A program made the position numbers and the translations under genes. DNA of 64,000 nucleotides from Imbricaverruca yamaguchii (taxonomy: Eukaryota > Arthropoda > Thecostraca > Neoverrucidae), in the NCBI GenBank assembly GCA_034440575.1, contig JAOTOL010001078.1, positions 186,001-250,000 of the forward strand. Reading direction: 5' to 3'. Within the stretch, counting starts at the first letter, position 1, and each line of letters begins with the position of its first letter. This document shows positions 37,691 to 50,283 of the stretch, piece by piece. The notes under the pieces are model-generated. The model saw only the letters and a program-made list of their open reading frames with translations, did not search any database and had not been told where the DNA came from.

Positions 37691-40321
37691 ATTAAATAAT
37701 ACAATACATTAATATACGATATATATTAATTTATTCAAGTGTATAGAGTACCAAAACAGTACCAAAATAATAAATATAATATCATGCCAAGCAATAAACA
37801 GGTACATATAAAAACAAAAACAATACCAATTACCATGACGTTTTCCCGGTTGAATTAGTCACTGGGCATATTATGTGCTTTGAGTGAACTATGCTGCTCT
37901 ACGCAATACAATAAAAGCTAGATTACCGCGACAGGACTGCACAAATTAGACACATTTGTCCCGATTGGCACGGCTATACTACCGTGAAATCGACTTCAAC
38001 CAAACAACGATTTACAGATTTGATCAATAACTGATGCGGTGGTGGTGGATTGGCACTTTAGAAAGCACCGTCTTGGCAGAATACTGCTTGTACCCCGAGG
38101 GTAACTTCATGCATATTTGCTATTTATGTTCACAGGATCGTTTCGAATGTTGATGAAACCCGGCGCCTTGCCCCTGTTCAGCGCGAAGGTGGCTCGTTAG
38201 CAAGGATCGTCGCTGAGGGGCGGGGCCGCACAGGCCGGTGCAGTATGTTTGCCACAGTGTGCAAAACTGATCCGGACTTCGGAGTAGCTCATGGCACTAG
38301 ATTGGCCTATTTGGCCTGGAATGACTCACTTGGCCTTTGGCCCTGGACAGAACATGGGCACTCTGAATCACAGGAGAGCGTATGCAAATGGTGCACATTT
38401 CAGAGCACGAGAGTATTGTACGACTTAGGTCACCAATACGTGTGGAAAGCACTCCCAATTGCTATACATGAACTATGACAGCATAGGTTGCGTGTCAGAA
38501 GCCAAGATGGATTGCTTGCAACGCTCCTTTTCGCATAAACGTTTTTCAGCCTAATTTGTGATCGCTACATCCGGAGGATGTAGTAAATGATAAAGTACTG
38601 GTAGAATAGCGATGCGAGTACTGGAATACTGTAAATATCCCTGAAACGGACTGCGAGCCTGGACATCCGGAATGTTTTCGTCGGAAGCTAGAAGTATGCC
38701 TGCTCTTGCTTCAGATGGACTTCAACTCTGACATGATCGGGGAAATTTCTTATTTCGCTTGGCCGGTGAAGAAGGGGGGAGGGGGCTTCGCGAACGTCAA
38801 TTTCAAACAGTATAAGGGAATGATTTCAACGATATTTGAAGATTCCGCGTAAATGAGCTTGAAAACGCATGAACATGGAAGCTGATGAAGCACAGAGGTA
38901 CGGGTCCGTTCATGTGATTGATGCATAAGTAAATTGCATGAAGGATACATGCCAGGATGCAACAAGATTGGCCAGTGCAGTAGCTCAAAATATTCTCAAC
39001 TATAATGTTCGTCACAAAAATCGGTGAAGCGGCAACACCATCCATGCGCTACCCGTGATGAAAGTGTATCGGTGATGGAATGCGGGATAAGTGATGCTGG
39101 TAAACTTGGGGTGTGTGAAGAGAGTCCTGAGGATGTAGTCATGAAATGACGGGATGTCTGACCTTCGCTACCCAGCCCGCTTGAAGCAACTGGATGTTTT
39201 CTCTGAAAGACTCCTTCCGGTTGATATCATTAACTGGTAAGGGATATGTGCTGAAATCAAGTGTCACTTTCATCCAGATGGTATTTACCGCCACTAAGGA
39301 TAGGACAAGGGGATAGTCCTTCGAGAAAGACGTAAGATTGGAATCCGAAGGAGGTATCACTACAATGTGGATCTGGGGAAGAGGAGAATTTGCTTCCAGT
39401 GTAGGTTCATCTAAGACATTGACCCGAGTCAAGACAGCTTTGGCGAAGTGTTTGGGGGAACAGTCTGTGCGACTTTGTGATATAGGCTTCATCTCTTGAT
39501 AATACATTTCTTCTATTCATCCTCCTTCTATATCTCCCAGACGCGTGTGTCCGCTTTTGACAATATTTTCGGGATGGATCCGAAATGTCTCGGGGTCCTT
39601 GTTATCAATCTATCCACCATACCAACCGAATACAAACTCATTTGTTCTTCATTCTACTGAACTTTAAGCGTCGTTATGGTTGTTGTGATTGCAGACGCTG
39701 ATTTCAGGGACCATTTTTCTGACGTCTTTCATGCTTGCCTCACCAACTTCCATCAGCTAATCTCGAACTCGGTAATTTGAGTTCATTGGTAATGCTGGGT
39801 TAAAATGTGCAAGAAAATCAGCCAGGTGAGCCAGGCAGGTGAGTTCTTTTGGAAACATAACTGCTCTTTTTAAGGGATCGTTTTGAGTGACATATAATGA
39901 CGCTATTCATAAGTGTTCTTCCTGTTCCAATCAGAACCGCATTTGGGCTATCCCCACTCTACCGAAAGTCCGATGCCAGACAACGTCAGGCAGGTCCGGT
40001 TAGGAGGCTAGCAGGCTAGGCTAGGGTGGCCAGGTCTGACTATGCCCAGTTCCTGCTAATCGATCGCAAAGAGCAGGTGGCGGCTTGAGGAACCAACCAG
40101 CAGCGCCATAAACTGGGACAACGGCGCAAGCAACGACAGCTGCCTGCCCCCACGACAGTATAATGCATTACAGAACACCGGACATCAGTACTGTCGGCCC
40201 GCACGCTGTTGGACAACGTGGTTACTTCGTCTCTGGGATGCAGACTACACGGCCACGCAGCACGCACGTACGTGGCGCATACACTGGTGATCAGCCCACC
40301 CTATGCTTGCGGCTGATTATT
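37691..40321. other. ATAT1 intron, no supported gene
   Basis: AT-rich. A 122-codon minus frame (39139-39507) is the only long one. It has no domain I recognise. Confidence 0.4.
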
Positions 40322-40373
40322 GCGTAAGTATCGTGGTCTACGATACCCTTAGGGTAGACCACGTTACTTACGC
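40322..40373. repeat. Inverted repeat (hairpin), 20-bp arms
   Basis: GCGTAAGTATCGTGGTCTAC is answered by TAGACCACGTTACTTACGC around a 13-base centre (GATACCCTTAGGG). One mismatch occurs in the arms. Confidence 0.8.
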
Positions 40374-40821
40374 AAAATCTTGGTGTCTCTGACGTTCTTG
40401 TTAATTGCGCATGATTACATTGTGTATTTTATTTGTTCCAGTGTTTACAAAAAAGGAACTGTCAGACCATGCTGCGTACCTGTCTGGACATTTCTTCCCA
40501 TTTTTTCCCCGCTTTTTCAGTTGCCTTTTTGTTCTGACTTTTCCTTGTTGACTTATTAACATTTTGTCTTTCACGTCTTTCTCGACTTATTTCCACTTCA
40601 CTTCTTGTTCATTTTGTACTTTTCCGTGTAACTTTTTATCGATAAAACTTTTTGTCCCATTGAGCATTATCCCTGCTGACGTTTCCCTGATTGTTTTGCC
40701 ATCTTCACATTCTTTTGTGCATTTTTCGCCCGACTTTCATGTTTTTTTTTGTTGCCTTTTCGTCCTTCGACCTTTCTGTAAAATTTGTCCTACCCCTCAA
40801 CAATTAAGTTTCTTTCATGAC

Positions 40822-40880
40822 ATCCCGGAACGACGCAAATACACATCGAAGTTCGATGTGTATGTGCGTCGTCCCGGGAT
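40822..40880. repeat. Near-perfect palindrome, two 29-bp arms around one base
   Basis: The left arm from 40822 (ATCCCGGAACGACGCAAATA...) and the right arm ending at 40880 (...GTGCGTCGTCCCGGGAT) are reverse complements at 27 of 29 positions with a single-base centre. It can form a cruciform. As RNA the one-base loop would be too tight for a typical microRNA precursor. Confidence 0.85.
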
Positions 40881-42479
40881 CGATTGCGTTCGATGATCGA
40901 AGGCAATAAAATCACTGTGCTTGCTACTTGCTGCATAATTTGTTTTCTAGCACCAAATATCCTGTGACGTTTCTGGAACGCCGTTGAAGGCTGCCGTAAC
41001 GACATCACAACCCGTGTTGCTGGACGTCATCCTATCCGCAAACAAAGCACGATTGTGCCCTGGAAACGATGCGAAGCCGTTCCGTCGCGACACATTCTCG
41101 TGCACCTAGCTTCACGTGAAAGGACTGGAAACAATGCAATCGCTACATCGCGCCATTGATGTGTCATGACTGCAATGGCATAGGCTAAGCAAGTTGTTTC
41201 CAAACGAACAGAGACTGGGCAGGCAGGGCGAACGAAGCCACCATATGCAACCGCCGTACGAGAAAGTAGCGCTGGAACAGAGCATCTAGTGTTTGGCTTA
41301 TTTATTGGCTCTTTCTCGAGAAAATTTCTATTTAAGTTCTCATCCGACCCCAGAAAGGCCCTGATTAACTTTTTTTTGTGCACGACGACGAGGCAATGGA
41401 TAGCATTTGTGTTGGCTCCAATGTGCTGCTTTCAATCTATCAGATGCATCAATGCCAACCCATCACCGTTCAAAGGCGACTGCAAAATATCCGACTGAAC
41501 ACGAAAAACTGTTTCCCACCATGTTTTTCCCACCAAATCGTCTGCACTTGAGCTCACTGCGTGAATGGCAGCGCCTCGGCCCCATTAGCCACGTAGGTGA
41601 AGGGCACGCGGCCGTCGGGTCGCAGCAGGTCACACCGTGACATCGTGAGATGGAGCGGTGTGGCGCAATGGTAGCGGTGGCGGCGGCGGTGGTGTGTGAG
41701 CGTCGCTGACCTGACCCACGGCGGGGCGAGGCCGGCCCCATGACGTATCTCACCAGCCAGCCGGCACCCTAGCTCGCCAAGCCGGCCTCGTGGTGCGTCT
41801 CACTAGCCATCCGGTATCCCATCTGCTTTAGCAAGGCGGAGCACCGGGCGAGTTGGCTGACGCTGGCGTTGGTCAGGTTGTGTAAGTTGGCAAACTTTGC
41901 ACCCCACCTCGACAAAAGTTCATGATTACTTATTGACGATATTACCATCAAGACAATTTCCATTGGAGTCTGCCTAACCGTGTGTCTATTGAAATCAGCC
42001 ACAGATACAAGTGGACCAGTACTAGCGGCTTCGATGCCTCTCACCCCAGGGTGGATTACGGTATTTGATCACTTAACCACACAACCAAAACTGGCATCGG
42101 TTGACCGCGGAAAGGTACTTAGTTACCAAATTTGGCATGCTGCTAGAGATGGTAGTCGTTGATTTACAAATGTCCTTCACTTTATAACTAATATGTTCTG
42201 AAATATTGTGGCAAGTGACATATGGAATGTCATGATATAGCACCATGGCCGTGTATCTGACATGAATTTGATATCACTTGTGTGCTAAACATGCGTAACT
42301 ATGTGCCATCCGCCACGCTTGACCCAGTATACAGTTAACCGCGGGTGTGAGAGGCCGACGAAATTAGGACACAAAGAGCACATCGTCGTACGGCTTGCTG
42401 CAGCCAAGCGATAATTGGCTTTGAAAAGGTGAGGCAAGACATATTCACTTGCGTTGTAGGAGGCGCCACCATGTTGCGC
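40881..42479. other. ATAT1 intron, no gene seen
   Basis: Two short GC-rich segments near 41570-41780, otherwise unremarkable. No exon fits ATAT1. Confidence 0.4.
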
Positions 42480-42815
42480 AAGGTGGTAGTGGATATTGCG
42501 TACAGTGGTGATGGATATTGCGTACAGTGGTGATGGATATTGCGCACAGTGGTGATGGATGTTACGCACGGTAGTGGTGGGTATTGCGTACCGTGGTAGT
42601 GGTGGATGTTGCGTACGGTGGTGGTGGATGTTGCGTACGGTGGTGGTGGATGTTGCGTACGGTGGTGGTGGATATTGCGTACGGTGGTGATGGATGTTGC
42701 GCACGGTGGTGGTGGGTATTGCGTGGCGTGGTAGTGGTGGATATTGCGCACGGTGGTGGTGGATATTGCGTACGGTGGTGGTGGTGGTGGTGGATGTTCC
42801 GTACGGTGGTGGTGG
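42480..42815. repeat. 22-bp minisatellite, about 15 copies
   Basis: GTGGTGATGGATATTGCGTACA units with TGTT/TATT and CGTACG/CGCACG variants. Spacing is exactly 22 bp in 42491-42560 and becomes irregular toward the right. Confidence 0.88.
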
Positions 42816-43629
42816 GCCCGTGCTTCAGGCCGCATCGACTACGTCGGTCAGTTATCAGGGCTTTCGGGCGCATCAACTTCATTGGCCATGTAGCGCCCAA
42901 GACTACGTCGGTAATTTTGCGCCCGTAACGCGAATGGTGCGTACGGTCATCACACTGCGAAATATGGGTAGCCAAAAAAGTATCGTAAAAATTCACAGCC
43001 GGGGTCGTAGGTTTCCCTGCGCCGTCCAGCGAGTTAGCGTGCCGCCAATGGCGGGTGCAAACCCGAGGCGTGCAGTAGGTACTGGCGGAATGACAGGCGC
43101 GTGCAGAAGAACTGCACCGTCCGCCAAATCCAATGCTTAAAGTTGTGTGTATAATGTACAGCGGGTGCACGAGAGCATTGGGTCTGCTATGAAATGACAA
43201 TTTACTGCTCACATTGTGGCACTACCTTTGAAAAAAAAGATCAAATGCGGCCAACTTCCTCCCTTACATATGCATGCCCTGTCAGTGTTATTTTCGATAA
43301 GGACCAAGTTAGACTCTATACGAGTAAAATCATACCGACACTAGTTGTCCAAATTTGTATGCTACAGTACAATATATTTTTGGGGTCAGAGTCATCTCTG
43401 CTTCAACACGATATCAGACTTTTGCAACATCGCTACTACGAATGCAATATGTGTTACAGTGACGTGAAATTGAGCTTGGATGTGTGTCGGGTCACATTTT
43501 GTGCGCAACCTGTAAAGCGACGCAGGATGCCGGATGCACATCACGAACGACGGGACGATGTCAGACGGAACCAACATACAATCAACGACAACTTAAGCAC
43601 CCGGTAATTCGAATTGCACCAGAAGCTCT

Positions 43630-44480
43630 GCAGGATGATGAGTTGGGGTTTAGGGGCACGGCGACTTCCGATGTCATTTTTGCGCCCATAACTGTGTCTG
43701 TATATATGCTCTTACAGTATAAGAGCATATTACCATAACCATGCTCTTACAGTAGTCCAGTGTCCTAAAGTTGCTTCACCATTAACTGTGTGGATGAAGG
43801 AAGAAGTTGCTTGGGAATAGTGAATGATTGGAAGAAAATAAAGGTTTGCCACATAAGGATTAAAAAGCGGAATCCCTTTCGCTTCAGTCACATGCATTTT
43901 ACATTATTAAGCAGTTGTGTGCATGACTGCGCATACATCATGTGGCAAAATGGTAAAAACCGAAAACGAGGATGAAATACCACAACTCTATTAACTGTGC
44001 ATTTCCAGGCCACATGGTGAATTATTTTACACTGCAGTAGTCAGTAATTAATAATCCTCGAGAGTGGTGATGTACATCAAAACGTGCCTTTCGAGGGAAG
44101 GCAAAAATGTCCCCGAACGATATGATCCAAGCCATTCTTTTGCAGCACACGCAGTGTCGGCGTTTATCCGTTCTAAAATCTGGCGTCGTAGACGTTTCAA
44201 CAGAAGACAGCCTACTAAAACACGATGCACGGTAAGCGGGTCCCAACAGCGAGTGCATAATGGTCGGTCGTCCCCGGTCAGTACATAGCTGTGTGTCTCG
44301 AAGGCATGCCCTACCCCAAATCGGCAGAGCGTTACTTCCTCTCGTCGCGAGGTCCGGTGGAAGGACTTCCACATTCCTGGTGCCGGTTACATAACCCTCA
44401 GCTTACTACATTTGGAGCTCCATGCTCGCTACCATTCGGACCTTATACACAAAACATGGAGGGCCACTGGAGGGAGAGGT
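43630..44480 (-). mobile_element. Jockey-like non-LTR retrotransposon 3' end, copy 1
   Basis: The minus frame 44374-44048 reads TSRREEVTLCRFGVGHAFET, then THSYVL..DRPLCTRCWDPLTVHRVL..C. This is the C-terminal cysteine/histidine segment found at the end of many Jockey-type ORF2 proteins (pattern LCRLRIGHT..TH...C..C...LTV.HIL..C). The 3' UTR follows to about 43637 and includes the dispersed box GGCGCAAAAATGAC ... GCCCCTAAACCCCAA and ends in TCATCATCC. The coding part is broken and 5'-truncated, and a 277-bp MITE is inserted in the UTR. Confidence 0.75.
43758..44034. mobile_element. hAT-like MITE, 277 bp, copy 1
   Basis: Ends CAGTGTCC... and ...TTTTACACTG. It is flanked by a perfect 8-bp duplication CAGTAGTC (43750-43757 and 44035-44042). 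The equivalent position in the second retrotransposon copy (about 44925-44945, ATGCTCCTACAGTAGGCAGT) is uninterrupted and serves as a paralogous empty site. No coding capacity. Confidence 0.92.
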
Positions 44481-44837
44481 AGGCGAACTTCGCATGCATT
44501 GCTGGTGGCGTGCTTGGCGGCTATATCGATTGGATCAGGTACGAGTCACACATACATCACCAAGATCTGTAGCAAACCAAGCGCAGATACATGTCCGACG
44601 TGGCTACGAGTGCTTAAGAGAAAACATTAGACATGAAAATGGAATTTGCTTCTAACGCGTCCCAACGCGACGGACTTCTATCTGGCGCCAAGTAGCGCGG
44701 TGCACGACACGTGGGAATGCTGATCCAGCGATTCCAGTTGAAATGCCGCCAGCGCCAAAAAGGACCACTTATTTTCCTCAACATCAATCGGAAATGCATT
44801 TCCATCCGGGGCCAAAAAAAATGACAACAAAGACCGA

Positions 44838-45620
44838 AGAGGATGATGATAAATTGGGGCTTAGGGGCGCGTCGACTGCCATGGTCATTTTGCGCCAATA
44901 ACTGTGTTTACATGCAATCTACTATGCTCCTACAGTAGGCAGTAAGACAAAATATTCAGGGACGGCGATTGATAACATCAAAACTTGCTTGTCGAAGGAA
45001 GGCAAAAATGTCCCCAGACGACACAACAGTGTAAAATAATTGACCGTGTGGCCTGAAAATTCACAGTTAATGGAATTGTGTTATTTCATCCCTGCCTTAG
45101 GTTTTTACCATTTTGCCACATGTGTAGGCAGTCATTCTACACACGACTACTAAATAATGTAAAATGCATGTGACTGAAGTGAAAGGCATTCCACGTGTTT
45201 AATCCCTATGTGACAATCCTTCATTTTCTTCCAAGCTTCCACTATTCCCAAGCAACTTCTTTCTTCATCCGCACAGTTAATGGTGAAATAATTTTAGGAC
45301 ACTGAGACACAACCTCAGTCATCTTTTAGCAGCATACGCAAAGTGTCGCTGTTTACAAGTCCTAAGATCTGGTGTCGTAGAGGTTCTAATGATAAACAGC
45401 CTATTAAAGCATGATATAACGGTAAGAACACCGTGGGCACAAAGGTTGGTCATCACCGGTCAGTATATAGCCGTGTGTCGCAAAGGCATGCCCTATCCTC
45501 AATCGACAGAGCGTCACATCCTCTCAGACCGAAGAGACCGAAGAGGAAGAAGCTATTCGAAATGTTGTCTTGCAACAGCACTGAGCTTCGCGAGAACAGC
45601 GGTCAGAACACCACAAACAT
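44838..45620 (-). mobile_element. Jockey-like non-LTR retrotransposon 3' end, copy 2
   Basis: Aligns with copy 1 over both UTR and coding parts: ATTGGGGCTTAGGGGCGCGT box, GGAAGGCAAAAATGTCCCC, then GCATGCCCTATCCTCAATCG. It ends in TTATCATCATCC on the minus strand. It lies in the same orientation about 1.2 kb away and carries its own MITE at a different site. More decayed than copy 1. Confidence 0.7.
45027..45304. mobile_element. hAT-like MITE, 278 bp, copy 2 (inverted)
   Basis: Reverse-complement relative of the 43758-44034 element, from CAGTGTAAAATAATTG to AATTTTAGGACACTG. It is flanked by CGACACAA and AGACACAA, an 8-bp duplication with one mismatch. Confidence 0.88.
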
Positions 45621-45969
45621 CTCACGCAACGATAAAATGTCACCGGCATCCAGACGAACCACAAACAACACTATCGTAATATTCATTTTCGGAACTGAGG
45701 ACATCAACTGAGTTGAACCGGCAACTGGCAGCTCAGCTGATGCGCAACATGACAACAGATAATTAGGAGGAAATGTCGGAGATCAAAATCCTTCCAGAAC
45801 CGCACTTGTTGTAGCGCTGTACTTGAGGCAACGCTGACAGTGTAACGCTGTTGTAACGCTTCGGAACTAACTGCAAATTTTTTTTTCTGTACCTTCTCTC
45901 GTAAACTGCCAAGGGGATAAGCCACAAATGAGAGAATATCAATGAAGCAACGAACAGATGACATTAGCG

Positions 45970-46742
45970 CCCCGTCTCGGGGGGGGGGGCATTTTACACT
46001 CCCCAATGCCTTCCTTTCGCGGAGAGTGAAAAACGGCGCGCGGCAGCGAACCGAAATGGGGCATACCTTTTCACACAATAAATTTGGCATGTTGTACGCA
46101 AATTTTGAAGTTAGTCAAGGCCAAGTGAGGTCACCTTCAAAAATCTGCAACCAGTCGTCACGTTTTAACGGACAAATACATAAATGATGATGAAAAAATA
46201 TACGAATAAGGCTTTCAGCGTTTCATTATCTTCAGGGATGCAACAAAACGCAAGAGAGGACTTATTAATTTTTCGTTTTTAAAGACTTATTAGGTTTGCA
46301 TATCTACCCATTAAGGCTAAACTAGAAGATTATGTCTAAAGCAAGTACTTTTTATGAGGGCAAGGTGAAATCAAACAATATTTCTAGGTCCGCTCTCTCC
46401 ATTACAAAAATGAAATCGGAGAAAATCGAACCCAAATATTTAAAATTTACAATATAAAATGTTGATATTTCGGTGGGCAACCATTTTGTGGTCATGATTG
46501 ATTTCGCGTTCCTTTTCTGATTCCAAATACTTGCTTTTTTAAATCTCCCCAAAAATGAACCAAACCAGAGCCAAAAGCATGCAAGTCGTGATCCCATAGG
46601 CCCAATAGTAACGTCGCTTTTTTATATACATATTTGGGATGGTTTCGGGATCTACTCGTCGAACACTTTCTGATGACAACTTTTGTTGTGCAATGCTTAG
46701 TTTGAAGATTAGAGGGGAATCAAATTACGTTCCTCGAGACAC
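45970..46742. mobile_element. Dispersed 0.8-kb element, copy B (inverted)
   Basis: Reverse complement of copy A (26603-27418): CCCCGTCTCGGGGGG end at left, ...CGAGAC end at right. The interior shares TATTTGGAATCAGAAAAGG on the minus strand and the CAAGTGAGGTCACCTTC segment. It lies less than 200 bp from an ATAT1 exon. Confidence 0.72.
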
Positions 46743-46915
46743 GAAAAAAGCTAAACACAGGAGTTAGACAAGATCATTCTAAAGCTATACGCAGGATTTA
46801 GACGATATAATTCTGACAGGAATATGTGCAACGATTCAAACGATGCAGGGCCGTGGCATTAATTCGTACAAAACGGATGGTGATCCGTCGCAACTTATGC
46901 AAAAAAGTGACCCAC

Positions 46916-47065
46916 CTGTCTTTGTGAGTGATGATGTAGACGATGTGGTTGTCGGAGGTGCGTAGCTTCTCCATGGTCGTAATGACCTGGGGGAGGTCTT
47001 GGGCACGTGCCGAGGCGGCACCCATCTGGTTCAACACCTCGCCAAGACATAGTCGGCTCGACGGA
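46916..47065 (-). CDS. ATAT1: Alpha-tubulin N-acetyltransferase, N-terminal domain exon
   Basis: A 150-bp exon on the minus strand. The acceptor is gggttctgttgcag and the donor AAAGACAG|gtgggt. It encodes CLGEVLNQMGAASARAQDLP, then VITTMEKLRTSDNHIVYIIT and HKD. This matches the start of the ATAT1 catalytic domain (pattern I.DE.G.ASA.AQ.L...IT...K.R.S.H..YI). The phase-2 end AG joins the G opening the exon at 29582 to make an Arg codon. The implied intron of 17.3 kb contains the IR gene. The exon enters with one base of a split codon, so a first coding exon lies further upstream on the minus strand (above 47065); I did not find it. Confidence 0.9.
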
Positions 47066-47870
47066 CTGCAACAGAACCCACATCACTTCAATGTTGTGGT
47101 TGTGGCTGGGACAGTTTCTATTAAAATATCGAAAACGTCCAATCGGTCAGGAATGCTTATAATGGGGATTTTAGGTGTGTCAACGAGGTGTGAATGGTCC
47201 GATAAAACTTCCAGTTTGTTGGTCCTGTAGGGTAAAGCTTTTCCATTGGGTAGGGCATTTCTGATGTCCAACATAAGCTTACATAGTTAAGCTGATTTCA
47301 CAAACGTTTAGGTGCGCCGTAAGCCCAAATAACCAACCAACAAATGATCAGGCTAGGATGCCATGAGCTAAGAGGATGAGTTGCATCTGTAGCTCCGAAA
47401 GTTGCGTTCTGACTCACTGGAGGATGGATATATCGTTTTTAGTCACCTTTGATATCTGATTTGAAATGTAATGCAAATCTAAAAATTTTGAAGTTTGGAA
47501 TGTTCAGGATTCAAGACTTGATAGGTTGGGCCAGGCTTATCGCCTTGCAATTCGTTTGTACTTCTATGCTCGTCACGGACACGTTTTATCCCAGAATGTG
47601 AACCTGTTCCATTCAATGCAAAATCTATTTGCATTCCATGCAAAACATATTTTCAGCATCACAGACAACACCAATATTGGGGTTTCAGGGCACATCGACT
47701 GTCATGGTCATGCAGCTAACAACACCAATGGATGACATGCTTCCATACTAAAGCATACAGGTGAAGTTGCATTTGGCACATTCAGCACCACTTATCACCA
47801 CTCCCACCTATGGTATATATGCACCTACCTGTGCAAAATACCATGTAAAAAACGTCATGCTCTGGTACAC
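47066..47870. other. Upstream intron of ATAT1, no gene seen
   Basis: Two box copies (47305-47340, tail CCAAATAACCAACCAAC; 47680-47710, ATTGGGGTTTCAGGGCACAT). No first exon of ATAT1 was recognised. Confidence 0.45.
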
Positions 47871-48415
47871 AGGTGCACCGGAGGGGGTCCCAGGGGGTCC
47901 GCCCCCCCCCGCCCATGAGACCAAAGTGCTCTTTTGGCCAAAAGTGCCCTTTTGACCAAAAAGTGCCATCTTGGTCGGAATGTCCCATATTTAGCCCAAA
48001 AATCACCTGCCTTATGTGCCCTGCCTGTGCCAAAGGTGCCCTTTGGGCCTAAAACCGCCCTTTTGGCCTAAAAATGGCATTCCCCTGTGCCCTTTCCTGT
48101 CCCATGGCTGTCCAAATTAGGTGCCCTTTTGATCTAAAAGTGCCCTGCCCTGTACCCTGCCCTGTGCCTTGTGCTGTACAGTGAACTCTGCCCTGCCCTG
48201 TGTCCTGCCCTATTCCCTGCCCTATGTCCTGCCCTATGTGGTGCCCTGTGCCCCACCCAAGAACATGCTATAACATATAACTTGTCCCATGGAAAATTCA
48301 CATCCCTCAGTCAGCAAACCTTCCAGTGTTCCCTGGGCCACAAAGTGCCCTTTTGGAGCAGGCCAAATGCCCTTTTCGGTCTGGCCCCCCATTGAAAAAT
48401 CCTGGGTGTGCACCT
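47871..48415. mobile_element. 545-bp element between 12-bp direct repeats
   Basis: Starts AGGTGCACCGG and ends GGGTGTGCACCT, so the first 8 bases are inverted terminal repeats. It is flanked by perfect copies of GCTCTGGTACAC (47859-47870 and 48416-48427). The interior is built of GTGCCCTTTTGG..AAA and (TGCCC)n-like repeats, non-coding. The 12-bp flank is unusual for known cut-and-paste families. Confidence 0.7.
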
Positions 48416-48427
48416 GCTCTGGTACAC

Positions 48428-49840
48428 CAGCATGTACCAATCAATGTAATTGCAGGGGCATATGCAAGGAGGGTACTAGGGCCCTCCACAGAAAGTGGCA
48501 CCCATCCAACCAGAAAAATGTAGTATTATTGCACTTTAAGGAATCCACAGAATAAACCTTAACTCACATTGTATGTCTATTAGGCAAACAACTGGGTTAA
48601 GTTTGGTTGGGTTGAGCTTTTCTTTTAAATGTATTTTTTCCTCAATTTTAAGCATTTTTGTCTTCATGTTTGTGTTCATGCTGTCTTCAAAAACAGAACA
48701 GGCTAGGTGAGATAGGCTAGATTTTTGGTCAATTTGCACTTTTTTTCTTCTCAATTCCTGGAATTTATTTTCCAATGCAATTTTTTTCATGTGTTTGTCA
48801 TGATTTGACCACTTATTTCCTCTAGGTATGCATGCCTCTCAGTCAGCAAGCAAAATAACACAACAAGGGGCTTAGATCTGGGTAAGATACCATACAAATA
48901 ATGTTCACCAGAACAAGGAACATAGCCTAACCTTCCATGTTAGAAAAACAGTATAATTGCAGCTTAAGGTTACCACAAGAAAAGTTTTACTTACATTTTA
49001 CATCCATGAAGCATATAGAGGATTGGGTTAAGTTGGGTTATACTGACATTGAAGGTGGAAACTGTTTTGTAAGACTGGAAAAATAATATATCGAGTTGTT
49101 TTCTTGAAAAACACTTCCAGCTGTTGGGCTAAGAGATTCAACAATTTTGAAACAAATAATTTGAAAATTTCCATTAAAAAATGGTCCGTCTTCTTGCATG
49201 TAAGGTTAGGCTAGGTTGGTTTGATTATGCTACTTATTTACTTTGAATACTACCTTTTATGCTATATCAACCAATTCCAAGCCTATTTTTTGTGATATTT
49301 TGCCTTCCAACCAAAAAGTATGCAGTCACAGAGGAAATGAATGGTAGGATTATGCTAAGCATGTTCATAAACATTGCATTTGTAAACTAAATACCAAGAA
49401 ATCAAGTCACATTAAACTACAAATTTAGGTATTATTGTGCTTTAAAGTGTTCATGTGCCAAGTGTCTACATCCATTTCCTTAGATAAAGCAGTTACTTTG
49501 CTCAAAACATGAAAAGTAAATATTTGCACAGAAAATCAGTGGTAGGTACCATCATCTTCATCACCTTCATAAACATTGCAATTTAATGATAAATTCCAAG
49601 AATTTATAAAACACCCTAAAGCATGAAGAAACTCCAAGCCCATTTTTCCCAGGTAATTTTGCCTAGCAACTGAAATGAATGCATTTGAAGGGGAAATCAG
49701 TGTATTCATTCATGCACATTCATGAACATTGCATTGGAAAAAGAAATTCAATACAATACAAAATCAACCTAAACTGCTGCAAATTTACACAAAGGCCTAA
49801 CCTAACTTAACAACAAAAAATTTAAAGGGGATGAAAGAGA
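48428..49840. other. AT-rich, CpG-poor non-coding stretch
   Basis: No gene. CpG is almost absent here (a handful in 1.4 kb). Repeated GGTTAGGCTAGGTTGG and GGGTTAAGTTGGGTTA words occur. Confidence 0.6.
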
Positions 49841-49922
49841 AAAAATTTTTACAAAAAAAAATAAAAAACAACCAAACCCCCCTCCATTTGCCAATTAATA
49901 AAAAAAAAAAAATATTAAAAAA

Positions 49923-49954
<32 letters not shown>

Positions 49955-50001
49955 TAAAAAAAAAATTTTTTAAAAATTATTAAAATTTTTTTATGATGTT
50001 A

Positions 50002-50066
<65 letters not shown>

Positions 50067-50071
50067 GGGGG

Positions 50072-50149
<78 letters not shown>

Positions 50150-50181
50150 AAAAAGTAAAAAAAAAAAAAAAAAAAAAAGTA

Positions 50182-50229
<48 letters not shown>

Positions 50230-50275
50230 AAAAAACAAAAAAAAAATAATTAAAAACAAAAAAGGGTAAAAACAG
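49841..50275. repeat. Long A-rich/poly-A stretch, probably unreliable sequence
   Basis: About 430 bp, over 90% A in the core, broken by isolated TTT, GGGG and CA. It directly abuts the satellite array. Poly-Phe minus frames are artefacts. It looks like a low-quality or misassembled join. Confidence 0.85.
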
Positions 50276-50283
50276 ACACCATC

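Noticed and set aside
39139..39507. 122-codon minus frame
   Set aside because: Reads like ordinary protein in composition, but no domain, splice site or relative was recognised; left unannotated.
43194..43607. 137-codon plus frame starting with a CSHC-like zinc motif
   Set aside because: A single CxxC with no matching His/Cys pair. No splice or promoter signals; partly overlaps the retrotransposon 3' end.
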